DNA of 64,000 bases. Origin: Plectrocnemia conspersa. Taxonomy: Eukaryota > Arthropoda > Insecta > Trichoptera > Polycentropodidae. The stretch spans positions 1,302,001 to 1,366,000 of the forward strand of contig VTFK01000026.1 of assembly GCA_009617715.1 (NCBI GenBank), in the 5' to 3' direction. A program made the translations under genes and the position numbers. The stretch's first letter is position 1. The number at the start of each line of letters is the position of its first letter. Shown here one piece after another: positions 62,641 to 64,000 of the stretch. The notes under the pieces were generated by a model. The model did not search any database, had not been told where the DNA came from, and worked only from the letters and a program-made list of their open reading frames with translations.

Positions 62641-63540
62641 TATAAAAAGTTATTGTTTAATTTAAAATATAATATTTTATTTAAGAAATAAATCAACAAA
62701 CTTTACTTGTATATTTTAGGGTTATAGTAATTTGACACATGACACATGAATCATGGTGGAAAGTCATATTCTTAATTTTGGCCGCAAGATTACTTATTAC
62801 TTTAAATTATACTGTAAAAATAAATATTTTAGATCGAAAATAGACAAAATTAAATGTAGACTTTTAATTTGGCTTAAAAGTTTTTCTAGCAAATCTAAAT
62901 TTAAAATCAAAATACGATTTCAGCTAAAAATTAAGTATCGGCTTATGTTGATTTTTCAAGTCTTTAAATTTATATTGCTGTGTATGTTGGGGAATTCGTG
63001 GTGTAAAATATCACTACGCATTATGAATAAAGCGAAAAGCAGAGAGATTGGCTATTTAACTTTCTTGAAAGTGTAGGAGCTCTTCAAAAGTTTCGTATGC
63101 TTTGATTGCAAAATTACACTCATTCGTAGGAAACCTTCCCAAAGATGTTCACAATTTTACCGCGACATATGACTTTCCACCATGTCATATTTTTTATTGT
63201 AATAGCTGTTATTTTAGGATCGTTCAAAATTATATTAAGAATACAGGTCACTCAAAGAGTGATTTGAAATTTTATTTATTTGGGTTTCACCCGTATGCCA
63301 CGTGAATTCAGTCAAAGAACATGGTTGAAAATTGGCAGTTCTAGCTAATCTACAAAATTAAAAGTAATATAAATAAATAATATTACATATGTAAAAAATA
63401 ATTTAAACGATAAAAACAATTGTAGATAAAGTTTAGGAAATTCTGAATTAAGAAAGTATTTTTAATTATATCCAGTAAAATGAATAATTTTGATGTGTAT
63501 CGTTAGGTTGGTACGGTCTAGTTGGCATAGTGGACCAGTG
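62641..63540. promoter_or_regulatory. Divergent region between TGT and RBM39
   Basis: About 0.9 kb containing both promoters. Two plus-strand open frames lie in it: 62753-63076 (107 codons, Lys/Ile/Phe-rich) and 63102-63305 (67 codons, ending SDLKFYLFGFHPYAT). Neither resembles a family I know, so neither is called as a gene. Confidence 0.45.
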
Positions 63541-63703
63541 TTGCCAACGCAGCAGCGTGACGGCGCCCATTTCCGGCGGCCATTTGCAACCGCTTGGGTG
63601 TGCGATTGCGTCGGTGGGTGGTTCGTTACGATTTGCTCGTCCATCGCCGATCTGAAAGGTTGCGTGGACTCCGTTGCCGTTGCGTCGAAGCGTCCGCACA
63701 ACG
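63541..63703 (+). other. RBM39 noncoding 5' exon and core promoter region (start approximate)
   Basis: A GC-rich stretch that rises at about 63540 and ends ACG before a strong GTGAGTAAG donor at 63704. GGCGGCCATTT near 63575 is a YY1-type element usual in housekeeping promoters. The exon start is not visible. Confidence 0.55.
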
Positions 63704-63777
63704 GTGAGTAAGCGGCGATCTATCGCGGTGATTTCGTTTCGTAACTATAATAACGCGCATTCTTTCGCATTTCAGAC

Positions 63778-63831
63778 ATGGCAGAAGACCTAGACGTGGA
63801 GGCGATGCTGGAGGCTCCGTACAAAAAGAAC
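63778..63831 (+). CDS. Caper: RBM39 / Caper, first coding exon, partial
   Basis: After the acceptor TTTCAG (63770-63775) the exon reads AC then MAEDLDVEAMLEAPYKKN, followed by a GTTAGT donor at 63832. The start is nearly identical to RBM39 (MADDIDIEAMLEAPYKKD). RBM39 is a nuclear SR-like splicing factor and coactivator with an RS domain, two RRMs and a UHM domain; those lie off the right edge. The call rests on only 18 residues, but they are distinctive. The remaining 63832-64000 is intron. Confidence 0.8.
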
Positions 63832-64000
63832 GTTAGTATCGTTTCTCACATTTGGCCATATCTTCCATTGTCGGAGCCGTCGCTCCTTTAGCTCGTTAGG
63901 GAAACAAAAACTGCGAGATAATTTGTATTAGCTCATTTGAAATTTTTTCATAAAATGACATTTGGTCTCGTTTCTTTGTATTTATAGAACTTTGTGGTAT

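Noticed and set aside
63462..63711. Overlapping 73-79-codon frames on both strands
   Set aside because: They cover the GC-rich RBM39 5' exon and promoter and are interrupted by its splice donor.

Overview
The window is nuclear DNA from an insect. It is AT-rich, its genes are split by many short introns with GT/AG borders, and its proteins have clear insect orthologues. I cannot fix the order; abundant short DNA transposons, a tRNA-derived SINE and TACATA-rich spacers would suit Lepidoptera or a related holometabolan, but that is a guess.

Left part (1 to about 47,000). At the extreme left, on the minus strand, is the first coding exon (225-492) of expanded (ex), the FERM-domain protein at the top of the Hippo growth-control pathway. 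The rest of ex lies off the left edge. The exon is preceded by a 3' splice site, so the ex promoter lies further right. The next 46 kb hold no convincing gene. They are an AT-rich desert with some 14 short GC-rich islands. Eleven copies of GGAATGCG (either strand) sit in this desert, nearly all inside islands, and none were found in the gene-dense right part. GGAATG is the core site of TEAD/Scalloped, the transcription factor through which Hippo signalling acts, and ex is a known Scalloped/Yorkie target in Drosophila. The desert also carries SINE copies, two mariner remnants, three LINE reverse-transcriptase scraps, and hAT-like and pogo-like MITEs. A GC-rich island at about 42.0-42.5 kb, with an initiator and a GA repeat on the minus strand, is the best candidate for a distal ex promoter.

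Right part (47,000 to 64,000) is compact. fritz/WDPCP (planar cell polarity effector; minus, 15 coding exons, 47,144-52,410) is divergent from importin alpha of the Kap-alpha1 class (plus, 7 coding exons, 54,310-57,824). Then come LYRM7 (complex III assembly; plus, 60,302-60,894) and, converging on it with 83 bases between stop codons, the catalytic subunit of queuine tRNA-ribosyltransferase (minus, 60,978-62,634). The first coding exon of RBM39/Caper (plus, from 63,778) runs off the right edge. Between these genes lie a hAT MITE with an 8-base target duplication and a TTAA-flanked MITE with a 72-base internal tandem repeat.

ex and fritz both serve epithelial growth and polarity; the others are housekeeping genes. 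I see no operon-like arrangement and no clear functional link beyond that. All exon borders were worked out by eye from reading frame, splice consensus and remembered family sequences.
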